A DNA stretch of 31,628 nt from Dehalococcoidia bacterium (GCA_004376205.1 SOKG01000028.1:1-31628), one strand, 5' to 3'. Positions 16,720-25,230 are shown, counted from the stretch's first letter. Program-made: numbers and translations. The notes: generated by a model not told the origin, from the sequence alone.

Positions 16720-17773
16720 CTTCAGCCTGGGAGACTCCCGCCTCAGAAAAGGTGGCCATGTCGGTCAGCACTTTGGCTGCAGCTTCAACAAGAAAGATAC
16801 CCAGCGCTGCCCCTGTGCCCTCACCAAGCCGAAGCTCCAGAGCTAGCAGTGGTCTCAATCCCAGGTAGTCGAGTATTGCTTGATGCCCGATCTCCACCGA
16901 AATATGGGACGCAATGAGATAATCACGCACTATCGGTGAGAGCCCAGCGGCGATAAGCGCAGCGGCTCCGGAGATGAAGCCGTCGATGACAATTGGGATG
17001 CGGTGTGCTGCAGCTCCCAGAATAACCCCACTTAGCCCACCGATCTCGAAACCGCCAACCTTGGAGAGCACATCGATGGGATCATTGGGATCAGGCTGGT
17101 TAGCCCTCAGCGCTCTCTCAATAACCTTCACCTTCTGAGCCAGTTGCCTATCATCAATACCAGTGCCCCACCCTGTGACCTTGGCCACCGGCTCGCCGGT
17201 GAACACAGCGGTGATGGCGCTACTCGGTGTAGTATTGCCGATGCCCATGTCGCCGGTGCCGATGATGTCCAGACCCTTTTCAACCTCCTTCTCGGCTATC
17301 TCCACCCCCACCTCAACGGAGTTTATCGCCTGTTCGCGAGTCATGGCAGGCCCCCGGGCCATGTTCTGAGTTCCGTAGGCTATCTTCCTGGAGACCAGAG
17401 CAGGGTGTGGCTCCATGGCAGACGCTACTCCCATGTCTACGACGATCACTTTGGCTCCCACGAGCGTCGCAAGGACATTGATGCCTGCGCCGCTGCGAAG
17501 GAAATTCTGCACCATCTGCGCCGTGACCTCCTGGGGATAGGCGCTTACACCCTCTGCCGCCACTCCGTGGTCTGCTGCCATGGTCACAATTGCCTTGCGA
17601 GATAGCCCTGGCATTGGCTCGCCCTTGATACCTGCCACTTTGACCGATAGTTCCTCCAACCTCCCCAGACTCCCCAGGGGCTTGGTTAAGGTGTCCTGGC
17701 GAGCCCGCGCTACAGCCATGGCCCCCTCATCTGGAGGCTTGATCTCGCGTATAACCTGCTCCAATGATCTCAT
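16706..17773 (-). CDS. cobT: Nicotinate-nucleotide--dimethylbenzimidazole phosphoribosyltransferase
   Basis: Activates the lower-ligand base to an alpha-ribazole phosphate using nicotinate mononucleotide. It is 355 aa, normal length. Motifs seen are QDTLTKPLGSLGRLEELS near residue 27, MAADHGVAAEGVSAYPQEVT, DMGIGNTTPSSAI, GGFEIGGLSGVILGAAA, and LRLGEGTGAAL near the C-terminus with the catalytic Glu. It lies 67 bp after btuF, a gap holding a perfect AGGA-loop hairpin, and overlaps cobS. Because only late corrinoid steps are encoded here, the operon looks like remodelling of imported corrinoids. Confidence 0.95.
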   Translation of the reverse strand: MRSLEQVIREIKPPDEGAMAVARARQDTLTKPLGSLGRLEELSVKVAGIKGEPMPGLSRKAIVTMAADHGVAAEGVSAYPQEVTAQMVQNFLRSGAGINVLATLVGAKVIVVDMGVASAMEPHPALVSRKIAYGTQNMARGPAMTREQAINSVEVGVEIAEKEVEKGLDIIGTGDMGIGNTTPSSAITAVFTGEPVAKVTGWGTGIDDRQLAQKVKVIERALRANQPDPNDPIDVLSKVGGFEIGGLSGVILGAAAHRIPIVIDGFISGAAALIAAGLSPIVRDYLIASHISVEIGHQAILDYLGLRPLLALELRLGEGTGAALGIFLVEAAAKVLTDMATFSEAGVSQAEVGKD

Positions 17774-17787
17774 TCTGAAAATCCCCC

Positions 17788-17807
17788 GTCGTGACAGGAG
17801 TCACGAC
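17788..17807. repeat. AGGA-loop hairpin, copy 1
   Basis: Perfect 8-bp arms GTCGTGAC and GTCACGAC around the tetraloop AGGA (17796-17799), in the btuF-cobT gap. It differs by one base from the core of the copy at 23389-23418, although the loci are unrelated. Confidence 0.6.
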
Positions 17808-17840
17808 ACAGCAACAGATAGTACCCTTATTTGCCCGTGA

Positions 17841-18764
17841 CTAATCACTGAATAGCTCCGGATGGATAATCTGGGCCATCTCCTCCAAACCCTCTACGAT
17901 GCGTGGGCCCGGGCGGTCGACCAGGTCGCCATCGACAACCCCAATGCGGTCTTCCCTGACCGCTGTCATCCCCTGCCAGGCGGCAATCTTCTTTATCTCA
18001 GATGGCGATATTACCGCCGTACCCATCATGGCATTCACCACGATGATCTCCGGGTCGGAGTTGACTAACTCCTCCATACTAAACTGTATCCAGGGCCCAT
18101 GGGCCTGGGCGGCAACGTTCTCCCCACCAGCCAGGCTGATAAGGGCGTCGATAAAGGAGCCTGGCCCCACTGTCCACGGTTTGGTGGGATCGGTAGCGTC
18201 ATACACGTAGAACACCCTGGGGCGGGGGGCATTCTCCACTGTAGCAACAACAGCATCAATGCGCTCTTCGAGGTCGCTGACAAGTTCGCTGGCTTTTTGT
18301 TGGCTTCCGGTTATGTTCCCCAGCAGCTCGATGTTGCTTATGAGGCCATCGAGATCCTTGGGCTGCAAAACGATAAACGGAATCCCCAGGCCCTCAAGCT
18401 GACCGCAGACAGGATCGTGCCCATCGGAGAACACGATATCGGGGTCCAGGGCGATAATCACCTCCAGGCTGGTCGTAAAATAGCCACCCACCGTAGGCTT
18501 GGTCTGAGCCTCCTCAGGATAGTCGCAATGATCGGTGACCCCTACCACCTTATGCCCCAGGTTCAGGGCAAACATGATCTCAGTGATGCTCGGTGCCAGA
18601 GAGACGATCCTCTGAGGCATTCTTTCGAGGTACACTTCCCTTCCCTTGTCATCCGTTATTGTACCCGGCGCAGCATTGTCACAGGCGACAACAGCAGCAA
18701 TAACGATGAGCGAGCATATCAGTAATACGCTGATGAGATTAGTTGCCTTGAGCTTTTCTGACAT
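17841..18764 (-). CDS. btuF: Corrinoid ABC transporter substrate-binding lipoprotein (BtuF-like)
   Basis: An extracytoplasmic binding protein delivering corrinoid to the BtuCD-type importer. The 307-aa precursor has a hydrophobic signal segment (about 10-26) with lipobox-like VVAC and Cys28 as the probable lipidated residue, then RIVSLAPSITEIMFALNLG and GVTDHCDYP, typical of the PeriBP_2/BtuF fold, and VGPGSFIDALISLAGGENVA in the second lobe. The ATG at 18764 follows GGGAGG by six bases. It is the first gene of the operon under the promoter at 18850-18822. A siderophore substrate cannot be excluded by sequence, but the neighbours favour corrinoid. Confidence 0.92.
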   Translation of the reverse strand: MSEKLKATNLISVLLICSLIVIAAVVACDNAAPGTITDDKGREVYLERMPQRIVSLAPSITEIMFALNLGHKVVGVTDHCDYPEEAQTKPTVGGYFTTSLEVIIALDPDIVFSDGHDPVCGQLEGLGIPFIVLQPKDLDGLISNIELLGNITGSQQKASELVSDLEERIDAVVATVENAPRPRVFYVYDATDPTKPWTVGPGSFIDALISLAGGENVAAQAHGPWIQFSMEELVNSDPEIIVVNAMMGTAVISPSEIKKIAAWQGMTAVREDRIGVVDGDLVDRPGPRIVEGLEEMAQIIHPELFSD

Positions 18765-18786
18765 TTGTTGCCTCCCTGTTGCAGGT

Positions 18787-18824
18787 AATCCATAATTGTG
18801 TACTATACTCCACCATTGTGGATT
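18787..18824. promoter_or_regulatory. Candidate operator palindrome at the corrinoid operon promoter
   Basis: 14-nt arms at 18787-18800 (AATCCATAATTGTG) and 18811-18824 (CACCATTGTGGATT) match as an inverted repeat at 12 of 14 positions, separated by 10 bp. The element spans the predicted transcription start and overlaps the -10 box, a typical repressor position. Confidence 0.5.
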
Positions 18825-18850
18825 CTAGTGCACATGTCTGGAGTTGTCAA
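18822..18850 (-). promoter_or_regulatory. Promoter of the btuF-cobTSU-DUF71-btuCD operon
   Basis: Minus strand TTGACA (18850-18845), 17-bp spacer, TAGAAT (18827-18822). The predicted start is near 18815, leaving about 50 nt before the btuF ATG. Confidence 0.7.
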
Positions 18851-18987
18851 CACCCAAGCACGGCTTTCTGGAAGAATCGTGGGGCTATCCTGTGGTCGAA
18901 GAAGACAAAGAAACGGCGCTCAGGGATCCAATCTTACCCCTCACGCCGACTTGGGACTCGAAAGATGGCTGTAGCTACCAAACGCCG

Positions 18988-19782
18988 CTACACTCGCTTG
19001 GTTTTTCGTGCATCCACAATCTCATAGTCTATGTTCTTTTCCTCCAGCCGTTTCAGCAAATCCGAGGTGTCAGCGTCTACACAGACCACCGCTGGAGATA
19101 AACCACTTCGCGCTGCCTCAACAACAGCCTCTCTCACACCGTATGAGCAGGTAGGCTCGACGCCCACCTTCCTCAACGCAATCAAAGCCTCTATGCCGAT
19201 AGCACCAACTAGCTGCCTGCCCTGGATCGCCTTCTTCAGTTTGTCGAGGTCGGTCTGTCTCGATCCGCCTCTCTGGATCCCGGGCAGCCTCAAGACGGTT
19301 ATCCTCCCTACCTCGAGCAGCACTATTCCGTCTATGTTTGAGATGCCTACGTCCTCACCCTTTCTAGCGTTGCAGACAGCTACCCCTTTGGCCTCAGCGC
19401 TTAAATCATCGGTGGCAAACAGCAGCCCATCCCGCATCATCAGCCCAACCTTCTGACCCTCAGATATGTCGCAATCCGCTACCGCAGCGCACACCGATAT
19501 GCCAGCTATGGCCTTCTGCACAGTATCAGAGTAGCCTTGCCATTCCCTGAGTCCCTTTATCATCCAGTCTACACCCTCTTTGGTAACTCTATACTTGGAT
19601 CGTCCCTCTGACACGAGCCAGCCATCGTTCACCAGCTCCCGCACATAATCCGAAACAGCCTGGGGACTGAGGTCCAGCCTTTCGGCAATGTCCCTCTGCT
19701 GTATATCTGGTTGATTTGCGGCTACCTCCACCAGAATCTGAAACTTCGTGGCCAGGTTTATGCTTCGCAGCAGCTGTGCCAT
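18988..19782 (-). CDS. Winged-helix transcriptional regulator, probably of the corrinoid operon
   Basis: A 264-aa protein with an N-terminal winged helix (about residues 5-75: ATKFQILVEVAANQP, then RDIAERLDLSPQAVSDYVRE as the recognition helix, and a wing around DGWLVSEGRSKYRVT). The remaining 190 residues form a larger domain, resembling those of archaeal-type HTH proteins, ending SPAVVCVDADTSDLLKRLEE; it may sense a ligand. Cys residues at several positions (VCAAVADCD, VCNARKGE, TCSYGV) could bind a metal or cofactor, but no motif is diagnostic. The ATG follows GGGGGTGAG. It lies 137 bp upstream of the corrinoid promoter, same strand, which suggests but does not prove the target. Confidence 0.8.
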   Translation of the reverse strand: MAQLLRSINLATKFQILVEVAANQPDIQQRDIAERLDLSPQAVSDYVRELVNDGWLVSEGRSKYRVTKEGVDWMIKGLREWQGYSDTVQKAIAGISVCAAVADCDISEGQKVGLMMRDGLLFATDDLSAEAKGVAVCNARKGEDVGISNIDGIVLLEVGRITVLRLPGIQRGGSRQTDLDKLKKAIQGRQLVGAIGIEALIALRKVGVEPTCSYGVREAVVEAARSGLSPAVVCVDADTSDLLKRLEEKNIDYEIVDARKTKRV

Positions 19783-20135
19783 GTCTCACCCCCACCCAGA
19801 CGAATACTCTATTATTGTTAATGGTTCACGAGTAGTGTAAGCTATTTCGAGGAAAATTGAAAGAGCGCCCGCGAAGCTGCATCAAGGCAGGCACATGCGC
19901 AGAAATACGCTGTCAGAAAAACGTAATATCCACATCTTGACAATTGGCGGGCTCTAATCTAGTATTCTAGTGGGGCAAGGGCACAAGCGTAGCATTAAGG
20001 CAGGCGGATATTGCCGACGGCGATTAAGAGGCGAAGCATTATTTCTGTTATTGCTTACCCTACCCCTTCCATCCCACTAGCTTCCGTTTTTAGGCACCTT
20101 TTTGTCACATCGTCACTACCTCCGAGGGATGAACT
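19783..20135. other. 353-bp intergenic region between the regulator and the phosphate genes
   Basis: No gene is seen. It holds the plus-strand promoter at 19937-19965 and, on the minus side just upstream of the regulator, a weak TTACAC-18-AATAAT (about 19840-19810). A partial PHO-box-like half site CTGTCA lies at 19910-19915, but no convincing second half follows. The leader after the plus promoter is about 160 nt, with no terminator or recognised riboswitch. Confidence 0.6.
19937..19965 (+). promoter_or_regulatory. Promoter of the phosphate transport pair
   Basis: TTGACA (19937-19942), 17-bp spacer, TAGTAT (19960-19965). The start would be near 19972, giving an unusually long leader of about 164 nt before the DUF47 gene. 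Confidence 0.5.
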
Positions 20136-20762
20136 TTGCCCAGATTTTCAATAATGCCGAGGGAACCGAAGTTCTTCGACCTCTTCGAGAAGAGTGTAGC
20201 CAATGTGGCCACCGCCGCCAGGCTGCTTGCTGACCTCTTCGAGAATTACACAAAGTTGCCACAAAAGGTGGCTCGAATGACTGAGCTTGAGCATGTTGGT
20301 GATGCCATCACTCACCAGATAATGGAACAGTTGCACCGCACCTTCGTGACGCCCCTTGACCGCGAGGATATAGCCCTTCTCACTGAGAGATTGGATGACA
20401 TGATGGACTTTATGGAGGATGCTGCCAACGCCATGCTCCTTTACCGCATCGAGCAGCCCACGATTAGGGCACAGGAGCTGGCAGCCATCCTGGTTACGAT
20501 GACCGATGAATTGGTCATAGCTGTGCCGCATCTTCGCAACCGCTCCAAGATGAAGGAGATACTGGAGCACTGTGTCGAGATCAACCGGCTGGAGAACGAA
20601 GCCGATACTGTAGTGCGCTTTGCCCTGGCTGAGCTATTCGACGGCACATCGATCATTGAGGTTATCAAGTGGCGTGAGATCTACGAGCACCTGGAAACCG
20701 CGGTAGACAAGGGCGAAGACGTCGCCAACGTCCTCGAGGGCGTGGTGCTCAAGCATGGGTGA
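20136..20762 (+). CDS. DUF47/PhoU-like regulator of the phosphate transporter
   Basis: A 208-aa all-helical protein of the DUF47 (TIGR00153) family, commonly encoded beside PiT transporters and thought to adjust their activity. Seen: PREPKFFDLFEKSV near the N-terminus, TELEHVGDAITHQIMEQLH and PLDREDIALLTERLDDMMDFMEDAA, which carry the metal-binding-type acidic pattern of PhoU proteins, then ENEADTVVRFALAELF and WREIYEHLETAVDKGEDVANVLEG. The TTG at 20136 is favoured by GAGGGAT upstream; an ATG at 20154 would remove six residues. It overlaps pit by 8 bp. Confidence 0.93.
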   Translation: MPRFSIMPREPKFFDLFEKSVANVATAARLLADLFENYTKLPQKVARMTELEHVGDAITHQIMEQLHRTFVTPLDREDIALLTERLDDMMDFMEDAANAMLLYRIEQPTIRAQELAAILVTMTDELVIAVPHLRNRSKMKEILEHCVEINRLENEADTVVRFALAELFDGTSIIEVIKWREIYEHLETAVDKGEDVANVLEGVVLKHG

Positions 20763-21756
20763 TTCCCTCTTTCTGCTCGTCCTGATCATCATAGCCGCCC
20801 TCGGTTTCGGTTTCTCCAATGGTCTCAATGACGCTGCCAATGCCATCGCTACCGCAATCGGCAGCCGTGTCCTCTCCCCCCGCAGCGCCGTCATCATAGC
20901 GTCCTTCTTCAACCTTGCGGGGACCCTGAGCGGCGCTTTACTTGGCGCCCATGTTGCCAAGACAATCGGCGAAGGGATCGTTACGCCCGATGATCTTACC
21001 CTGTACACAGTAGTCGCCGGTGTTGTCGCAGCCATAATCTGGGTTGTTGCCGCCACCTACCGCGGAATACCGCTGAGCGTGTCCCACTCTCTGGTGGCGG
21101 GATTGCTGGGGGCAGGGGTAGCCGCCGCTGGCACCGGTGCTATCGTCTGGGGGGTTCTTAGCAAGGTGCTACTGGCGGTCATTCTCGCCCCCCTTCTGGG
21201 CTTTGCTGGCGGCTTTGGTCTTATGGTCATTATCATGTGGCTGTTTCGACGCAGCCCCCCGGACACGGTAAACAACATCTTCAGCAAAGTGCAAATCATC
21301 GCTACCGCCTTCGTGGCCTACGCCCATGGCAAGAACGACGGGCAGATGCCAATAGGCGTCATCGCGCTGGGGCTGATGATTTATACCGGCGAGAAGTTCG
21401 ACATTCCACTTTGGGTAATATTCGTCTCTGCAATATCCGTTGCCCTGGGCATTGGCTTCGGCGGGTGGCGGGTAATACGAACGGTGGGCACAAGAATCAC
21501 CACGCTACGTCCCGTTCACGGCTCCGCCGCCGAGACTTCAGCGGCAGCAGTAATCGAAGCTGCCTCCAATCTGGGTATTCCCGTAAGCACCACCCAATGC
21601 ATCAGCGGCTCGGTCATAGGTGTGGGCGCCACCAAGCGCCTCTCAGCGGTGAGATGGGGCATAGCGCGCAATATAGTAATAGCCTGGATAATAACCTTCC
21701 CGATTTGCGCCAGCTTAGGCTGGCTCCTATCGAAGGCCCTGGGGCTCATCGGCTAA
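20755..21756 (+). CDS. pit: Inorganic phosphate transporter, PiT family
   Basis: A low-affinity, ion-coupled phosphate permease in the cytoplasmic membrane. The 333-aa protein has about ten hydrophobic helices. The two family repeats are visible as NGLNDAANAIATAIGSRVLS near residue 24 with SVSHSLVAGLLGAG, and AYAHGKNDGQMPIGVIALG with GIPVSTTQCISGSVIGVGAT in the second half. The ATG lies inside the 3' end of the DUF47 gene, so the two are translationally coupled. It converges on serA with a 24-bp gap. Confidence 0.95.
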   Translation: MGDSLFLLVLIIIAALGFGFSNGLNDAANAIATAIGSRVLSPRSAVIIASFFNLAGTLSGALLGAHVAKTIGEGIVTPDDLTLYTVVAGVVAAIIWVVAATYRGIPLSVSHSLVAGLLGAGVAAAGTGAIVWGVLSKVLLAVILAPLLGFAGGFGLMVIIMWLFRRSPPDTVNNIFSKVQIIATAFVAYAHGKNDGQMPIGVIALGLMIYTGEKFDIPLWVIFVSAISVALGIGFGGWRVIRTVGTRITTLRPVHGSAAETSAAAVIEAASNLGIPVSTTQCISGSVIGVGATKRLSAVRWGIARNIVIAWIITFPICASLGWLLSKALGLIG

Positions 21757-21780
21757 GCTTCAAGAAGGCGGGGCCACCCC

Positions 21781-23361
21781 CTAAAGCTTTACCAGTTTCG
21801 CAGTATAGACATCGGGGATAGCCAGAAGCTGCTGGCGTACCTCTTCGTTGACTTCCTTCTCCAGAGCAAGCACCATCAGGGCTCGACCTCGGGGCTCGAG
21901 CCGTCCCACCTGCATCGAGCTTATATTGATATCAGCACTGCCGGTTACCATACCCACCGCCCCGATGAGGCCGGGACGGTCGAGGTGATCACTGAATAGC
22001 CAATAGCCTCCCGTAGGCACAATATCGATCCAGTAGCTGTTGACCTGGACGATATGCGTCTCCCCCCTCATCAGCGTGCCGGCCACCGTGGTCGTCCCGA
22101 CGTCGGTGGCAACTTCCACCGAGATGAGACTGGCGTAGTTCTCACACCTCACCGTCTTCTGCTCAATTACCTTCAGCCCCCGGCTCTGGGCGATGACGCC
22201 TGCGTTTACCAGGTTAACTCGCTCCTCAGTGACCGACTCTAAGAGTCCGCCCAATACCGCCGCCTTGAGAGCCGTATTATCGTAGTCGGCGATCTCGCCC
22301 TCGTATTTGATCACAATTGTATCTGTGTGCCCCTCAGCAAGCTGGGTGCACAACTTCCCCACATCGGAGGCTACAGCCAGGAAAGGAGTCAATACCGAGG
22401 CGGTCTCGGGGGGCATCAAGGGAACATTGACCGCATAGCGGGCGGGCCGCCCGTTGAGCACAGCTAGGACCTGCTCCGCAACATCCACCGCTACAGTCGT
22501 CTGCGCCTCGGCGGTCGAGGCACCCAGGTGAGGAGTCGCGATGACCTTATCGCTCTTGAGCAGGATATTATCCCCCGCTGGCTCTTTGCTGAAGACATCT
22601 ACAGCAGCGCCAGCTACCCTACCCTCTTCAATGGCCTTGTAGAGCGCCTCTTCATCTATTATCCCGCCCCGGGCGGTGTTGATAAACCTCACCGTGGGTT
22701 TGACCAGGGACAGGTCCTGGTCCCCTATGAATCCCTTCGTGGCCGTTGTTAGCGGGACATGAATTGTGATGAAGTCAGACCGTCTCAACAAGTCCTCCCG
22801 CGACACCAGCTCCACTCCCAGATAATCACCCTGTTCCTTGGAGACGAAGGGGTCACACGCGATGATCTTCATCTCCAACGCCTTGACCATTCTTGCGACC
22901 TCGGACCCCACACGGCCCAGCCCGATTATGCCCAGCGTTTTGTTGCGCAACTCGGTGCCGATAAACTCTTTTCGACTCCACTCGCCTGATCTCAGACTGA
23001 TATAGGCTTGAGGTATATGGCGAGCCAGCGCAAGTAATAGACTCAGCGTATGTTCGGCGGTGGATACGATGTTTCCCGTAGGAGCGTTGACTACCACGAT
23101 CCCCTGCCTGGTTGCCGCCTTAAGGGCGATATTCTCTACGCCTATCCCGGCGCGGCCGATAACCTGAAGCCTCTGCCCCGCCTCGATAACCTCAGCAGGA
23201 ACTTTGGTTTCACTGCGAACCACGAGGGCGTCGTAATCGCCGATAACACTTGCCAGCTCGTCGGGCTTCAGCCCCAACCTGACGTCCACCGTGGCCTCAG
23301 AAGTTAGAGCTGCTATTCCCTCATCGGCAATGGGGTCTGCAACAAGTATTTTCCAATTCAT
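21781..23361 (-). CDS. serA: D-3-phosphoglycerate dehydrogenase
   Basis: Oxidises 3-phosphoglycerate to 3-phosphohydroxypyruvate, the first step of serine synthesis. It is the long 526-aa form: catalytic/NAD region with VGRAGIGVENI-type segment, NAD-binding GIIGLGRVGSEVARMVKALE near residues 143-163, FINTARGGIIDEEALYKAI, and PHLGASTAEAQ with the catalytic His. An allosteric substrate-binding domain follows (about 320-450), then a C-terminal ACT domain (DHLDRPGLIGAVGMVTGSAD) for feedback by serine. It follows the aminotransferase gene, with two AGGA-loop hairpins in the 88-bp gap. Confidence 0.96.
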   Translation of the reverse strand: MNWKILVADPIADEGIAALTSEATVDVRLGLKPDELASVIGDYDALVVRSETKVPAEVIEAGQRLQVIGRAGIGVENIALKAATRQGIVVVNAPTGNIVSTAEHTLSLLLALARHIPQAYISLRSGEWSRKEFIGTELRNKTLGIIGLGRVGSEVARMVKALEMKIIACDPFVSKEQGDYLGVELVSREDLLRRSDFITIHVPLTTATKGFIGDQDLSLVKPTVRFINTARGGIIDEEALYKAIEEGRVAGAAVDVFSKEPAGDNILLKSDKVIATPHLGASTAEAQTTVAVDVAEQVLAVLNGRPARYAVNVPLMPPETASVLTPFLAVASDVGKLCTQLAEGHTDTIVIKYEGEIADYDNTALKAAVLGGLLESVTEERVNLVNAGVIAQSRGLKVIEQKTVRCENYASLISVEVATDVGTTTVAGTLMRGETHIVQVNSYWIDIVPTGGYWLFSDHLDRPGLIGAVGMVTGSADINISSMQVGRLEPRGRALMVLALEKEVNEEVRQQLLAIPDVYTAKLVKL

Positions 23362-23388
23362 AACACAAATCTCAGCGTACTATCTGTT

Positions 23389-23418
23389 GCTGCGTCGTGG
23401 CAGGAGTCACGACGCAGC
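23389..23418. repeat. AGGA-loop hairpin, copy 2
   Basis: Arms of 13 bp, including one G-U pair, close on AGGA (23402-23405): GCTGCGTCGTG at 23389-23399 pairs with CACGACGCAGC at 23408-23418. The core GTCGTGGC-AGGA-GTCACGAC matches copy 1 at all but one base. Confidence 0.6.
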
Positions 23419-23422
23419 ATCC

Positions 23423-23442
23423 GTTGCCACTCCTGTAGCAAC
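23423..23442. repeat. TCCT-loop hairpin, copy 3
   Basis: GTTGCCAC - TCCT - GTAGCAAC, with one mismatch in the arms, followed by GCTAC. This is the copy at 26735-26754 with the loop inverted. It lies 4 bp from copy 2. Confidence 0.5.
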
Positions 23443-23449
23443 GCTACCT

Positions 23450-24544
23450 TCAACCTGCGGGCAGCTTGTACCCTAATTTGGGCAAAGCAAGGCGCAACTG
23501 TGCGATCACACCATCGATATCAGCCTCAGTCACAAAGCCGAGATGACCGATGCGAAATATCTTCCCCGCCAGGTTCCCTTGCCCTCCAGCGAGGACTATA
23601 CCGTGCTCTTCCCTCACAGTATCGACCAGCCTCTTGGAATCAACTCCACTGGGGGAGCTGATGGCAGTAACAGTATTGGAGGCATGTTTCTCATCGGCGA
23701 AAAGCGACAAGCCAAGCGCCTTCACCCCCTCCCTGGTCCTCTGCCCCAGATGAGCATGGCGGGCGAAGATATTGGGCAGTCCTTCCTCTGCCATCATCTC
23801 CAGAGCGATCCCCAGAGCATAAAAGACCGAAACCGCCGGAGTCCAGGGGGTTTGACTTTTCCCCAGGAAGTCCTTGGCCTTTGAGAAGTCCCAATAGAAG
23901 CGCGGCATCTTGGCTTCAGCATGTGCCTGCCAGCCACGCTGGCTCACGCTGACAAATGCTAGACCAGGGGGTACCATCCACCCTTTTTGCGAGCCGGTGA
24001 CCACTACATCGCACCCCCAGGCATCAACCTGCAAGTCGATGCAGCCGAGGCTGCTGATGGCATCGACCAACAGCAGCTTATCATACTGTTTGGCCACATT
24101 GGCGACTGCAGCCAGGTCGTTGGTTACCCCCGTTGAGGTCTCGTTGTGAGTAACCAGCACCGCCTTGATCTTAGGGTCAGATTCAAGGGCCGGCTTTGCG
24201 GCGTCTGGGTCGATAGCCCGTCCCCACTCAAACGTCAATCGGGTCACCTCGGCTCCAAACCGCTCAGCGATAGTTGCGAATCTATCCCCAAAAACGCCGT
24301 TGGATAGCGATAGCACCTTGTCTCCCGGGGACAGGGAATTAACAATGGCAGCCTCCATAGATCCTGTGCCCGAGGAGGTGAGTATCAAAACATCGCCCTT
24401 CGTCTGAAATAACTCCTTGAGCCTCGAGGTCACTTGCTGGATTAGCGTCCCGAATTCCTTCCCCCGATGGTTGATCATCTGTTTGCTCATCGCCTGGAGA
24501 ACATTCTCGGGGCATGGGGTGGGCCCTGGGATACGCAGACTCAC
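23450..24544 (-). CDS. Class-V aminotransferase (serine/alanine-glyoxylate type), likely serine pathway
   Basis: A PLP enzyme of 364 aa in the AGXT/serine-pyruvate aminotransferase group. Visible are RIPGPTPCPENVLQAM, INHRGKEFG, LTSSGTGSMEAAIVN (phosphate grip), VTHNETSTGV, LLVDAISSLG with the PLP Asp, and the Schiff-base Lys in VVVTGSQKGWMVPPGLAF (about residue 188). The GTG start at 24544 has a strong GGAGG. Just upstream of serA on the same strand, it probably transaminates phosphohydroxypyruvate, or acts on serine/glyoxylate. The exact substrate cannot be read from sequence; it is not a classical SerC. Confidence 0.88.
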   Translation of the reverse strand: MSLRIPGPTPCPENVLQAMSKQMINHRGKEFGTLIQQVTSRLKELFQTKGDVLILTSSGTGSMEAAIVNSLSPGDKVLSLSNGVFGDRFATIAERFGAEVTRLTFEWGRAIDPDAAKPALESDPKIKAVLVTHNETSTGVTNDLAAVANVAKQYDKLLLVDAISSLGCIDLQVDAWGCDVVVTGSQKGWMVPPGLAFVSVSQRGWQAHAEAKMPRFYWDFSKAKDFLGKSQTPWTPAVSVFYALGIALEMMAEEGLPNIFARHAHLGQRTREGVKALGLSLFADEKHASNTVTAISSPSGVDSKRLVDTVREEHGIVLAGGQGNLAGKIFRIGHLGFVTEADIDGVIAQLRLALPKLGYKLPAG

Positions 24545-24571
24545 AGATTTCCTCCTTGCAAGACTAACCTA

Positions 24572-24600
24572 AATATAACCTAAGCAGTGAAAGCGGTCAA
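24572..24600 (-). promoter_or_regulatory. Promoter of the aminotransferase-serA genes
   Basis: Minus strand TTGACC (24600-24595), 17-bp spacer, TATATT (24577-24572). It stands back-to-back with the HNH gene promoter. Confidence 0.65.
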
Positions 24601-24610
24601 GACGGTAATG

Positions 24611-24639
24611 TTGCATAGAACGAGCCATTCTGCTAGAAT
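24611..24639 (+). promoter_or_regulatory. Promoter of the HNH gene
   Basis: TTGCAT (24611-24616), 17-bp spacer, TAGAAT (24634-24639). The predicted start is about 15 nt before the GTG at 24661. Confidence 0.55.
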
Positions 24640-24660
24640 TTGCACTGAGAGGAGAGCATC

Positions 24661-25167
24661 GTGATAAATTCCCCGGTCCTTGTCCTGAACCAGAATTACG
24701 AGCCGCTCAATGTTTGCCGGGCACGGCGGGCGGTTGTGCTGCTCTGGGTAGGCAAGGCTGAGGTTTTGGAGAATAACTCGGATATCATGCACAGTCCTTC
24801 TATTGCTATACCTCTGCCATCGGTAATCCGCCTTGCTTACATGATCAAGCGGCCGCGCATGCAACGGAGATTGAGCCGACGCGAGGTTTTCATTCGAGAC
24901 GATTACACCTGTCTGTACTGTGGCAAACAGACAAGGGAACTCACCATAGACCATGTTATCCCGCGCTTCCTCGGAGGCACACATGCCTGGGACAATCTGG
25001 CAAGTGCGTGCAAAGTGTGTAACCAGCGTAAGGCAGGGCGTCCACCCGAAGTAGCGGGGATGAAGCTCCTAAGCAAACCCTCCACACCACCCCCTGGCCT
25101 TTACTACCTCATGTATCAATCCCCCCAAGGACGTCCTGAATGGCAAAAGTACATCGAAAATTGGTAG
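24661..25167 (+). CDS. HNH endonuclease family protein
   Basis: A 168-aa HNH protein. The N-terminal half has LVLNQNYEPLNVCRARRAVV, typical of a widespread free-standing HNH family in Chloroflexota, Cyanobacteria and Actinobacteria. The nuclease core has RDDYTCLYCGK, then LTIDHVIPRFLGG, and the second zinc pair in ACKVCNQRKAGR, giving the Cys4 plus His-Asn-like metal site. The GTG start is preceded by GAGGAGAG. It is not associated with an intein, restriction system or phage gene here; its role is unknown and is likely DNA repair or processing. It is divergent from the aminotransferase. Confidence 0.92.
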   Translation: MINSPVLVLNQNYEPLNVCRARRAVVLLWVGKAEVLENNSDIMHSPSIAIPLPSVIRLAYMIKRPRMQRRLSRREVFIRDDYTCLYCGKQTRELTIDHVIPRFLGGTHAWDNLASACKVCNQRKAGRPPEVAGMKLLSKPSTPPPGLYYLMYQSPQGRPEWQKYIENW

Positions 25168-25196
25168 GAAAAGTTAACTTCGCAAAACCCACAAAC

Positions 25197-25224
25197 TTGA
25201 CAAAGCTGCCGAGATTGCTATAAT
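25197..25224 (+). promoter_or_regulatory. Strong promoter upstream of the pan leader
   Basis: Perfect TTGACA (25197-25202), 16-bp spacer, perfect TATAAT (25219-25224). It is the best sigma70 match in the window. Transcription should start near 25231. Confidence 0.75.
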
Positions 25225-25230
25225 CATAAT

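Noticed and set aside
18765..18990. Possible cobalamin riboswitch upstream of btuF
   Set aside because: I saw no B12-box-like segment or long structured leader, and the good promoter at 18850-18822 leaves only about 50 nt of 5' UTR.
19905..19930. PHO box before the phosphate transporter genes
   Set aside because: Only one CTGTCA-like half is present; the second half does not match at the required spacing.
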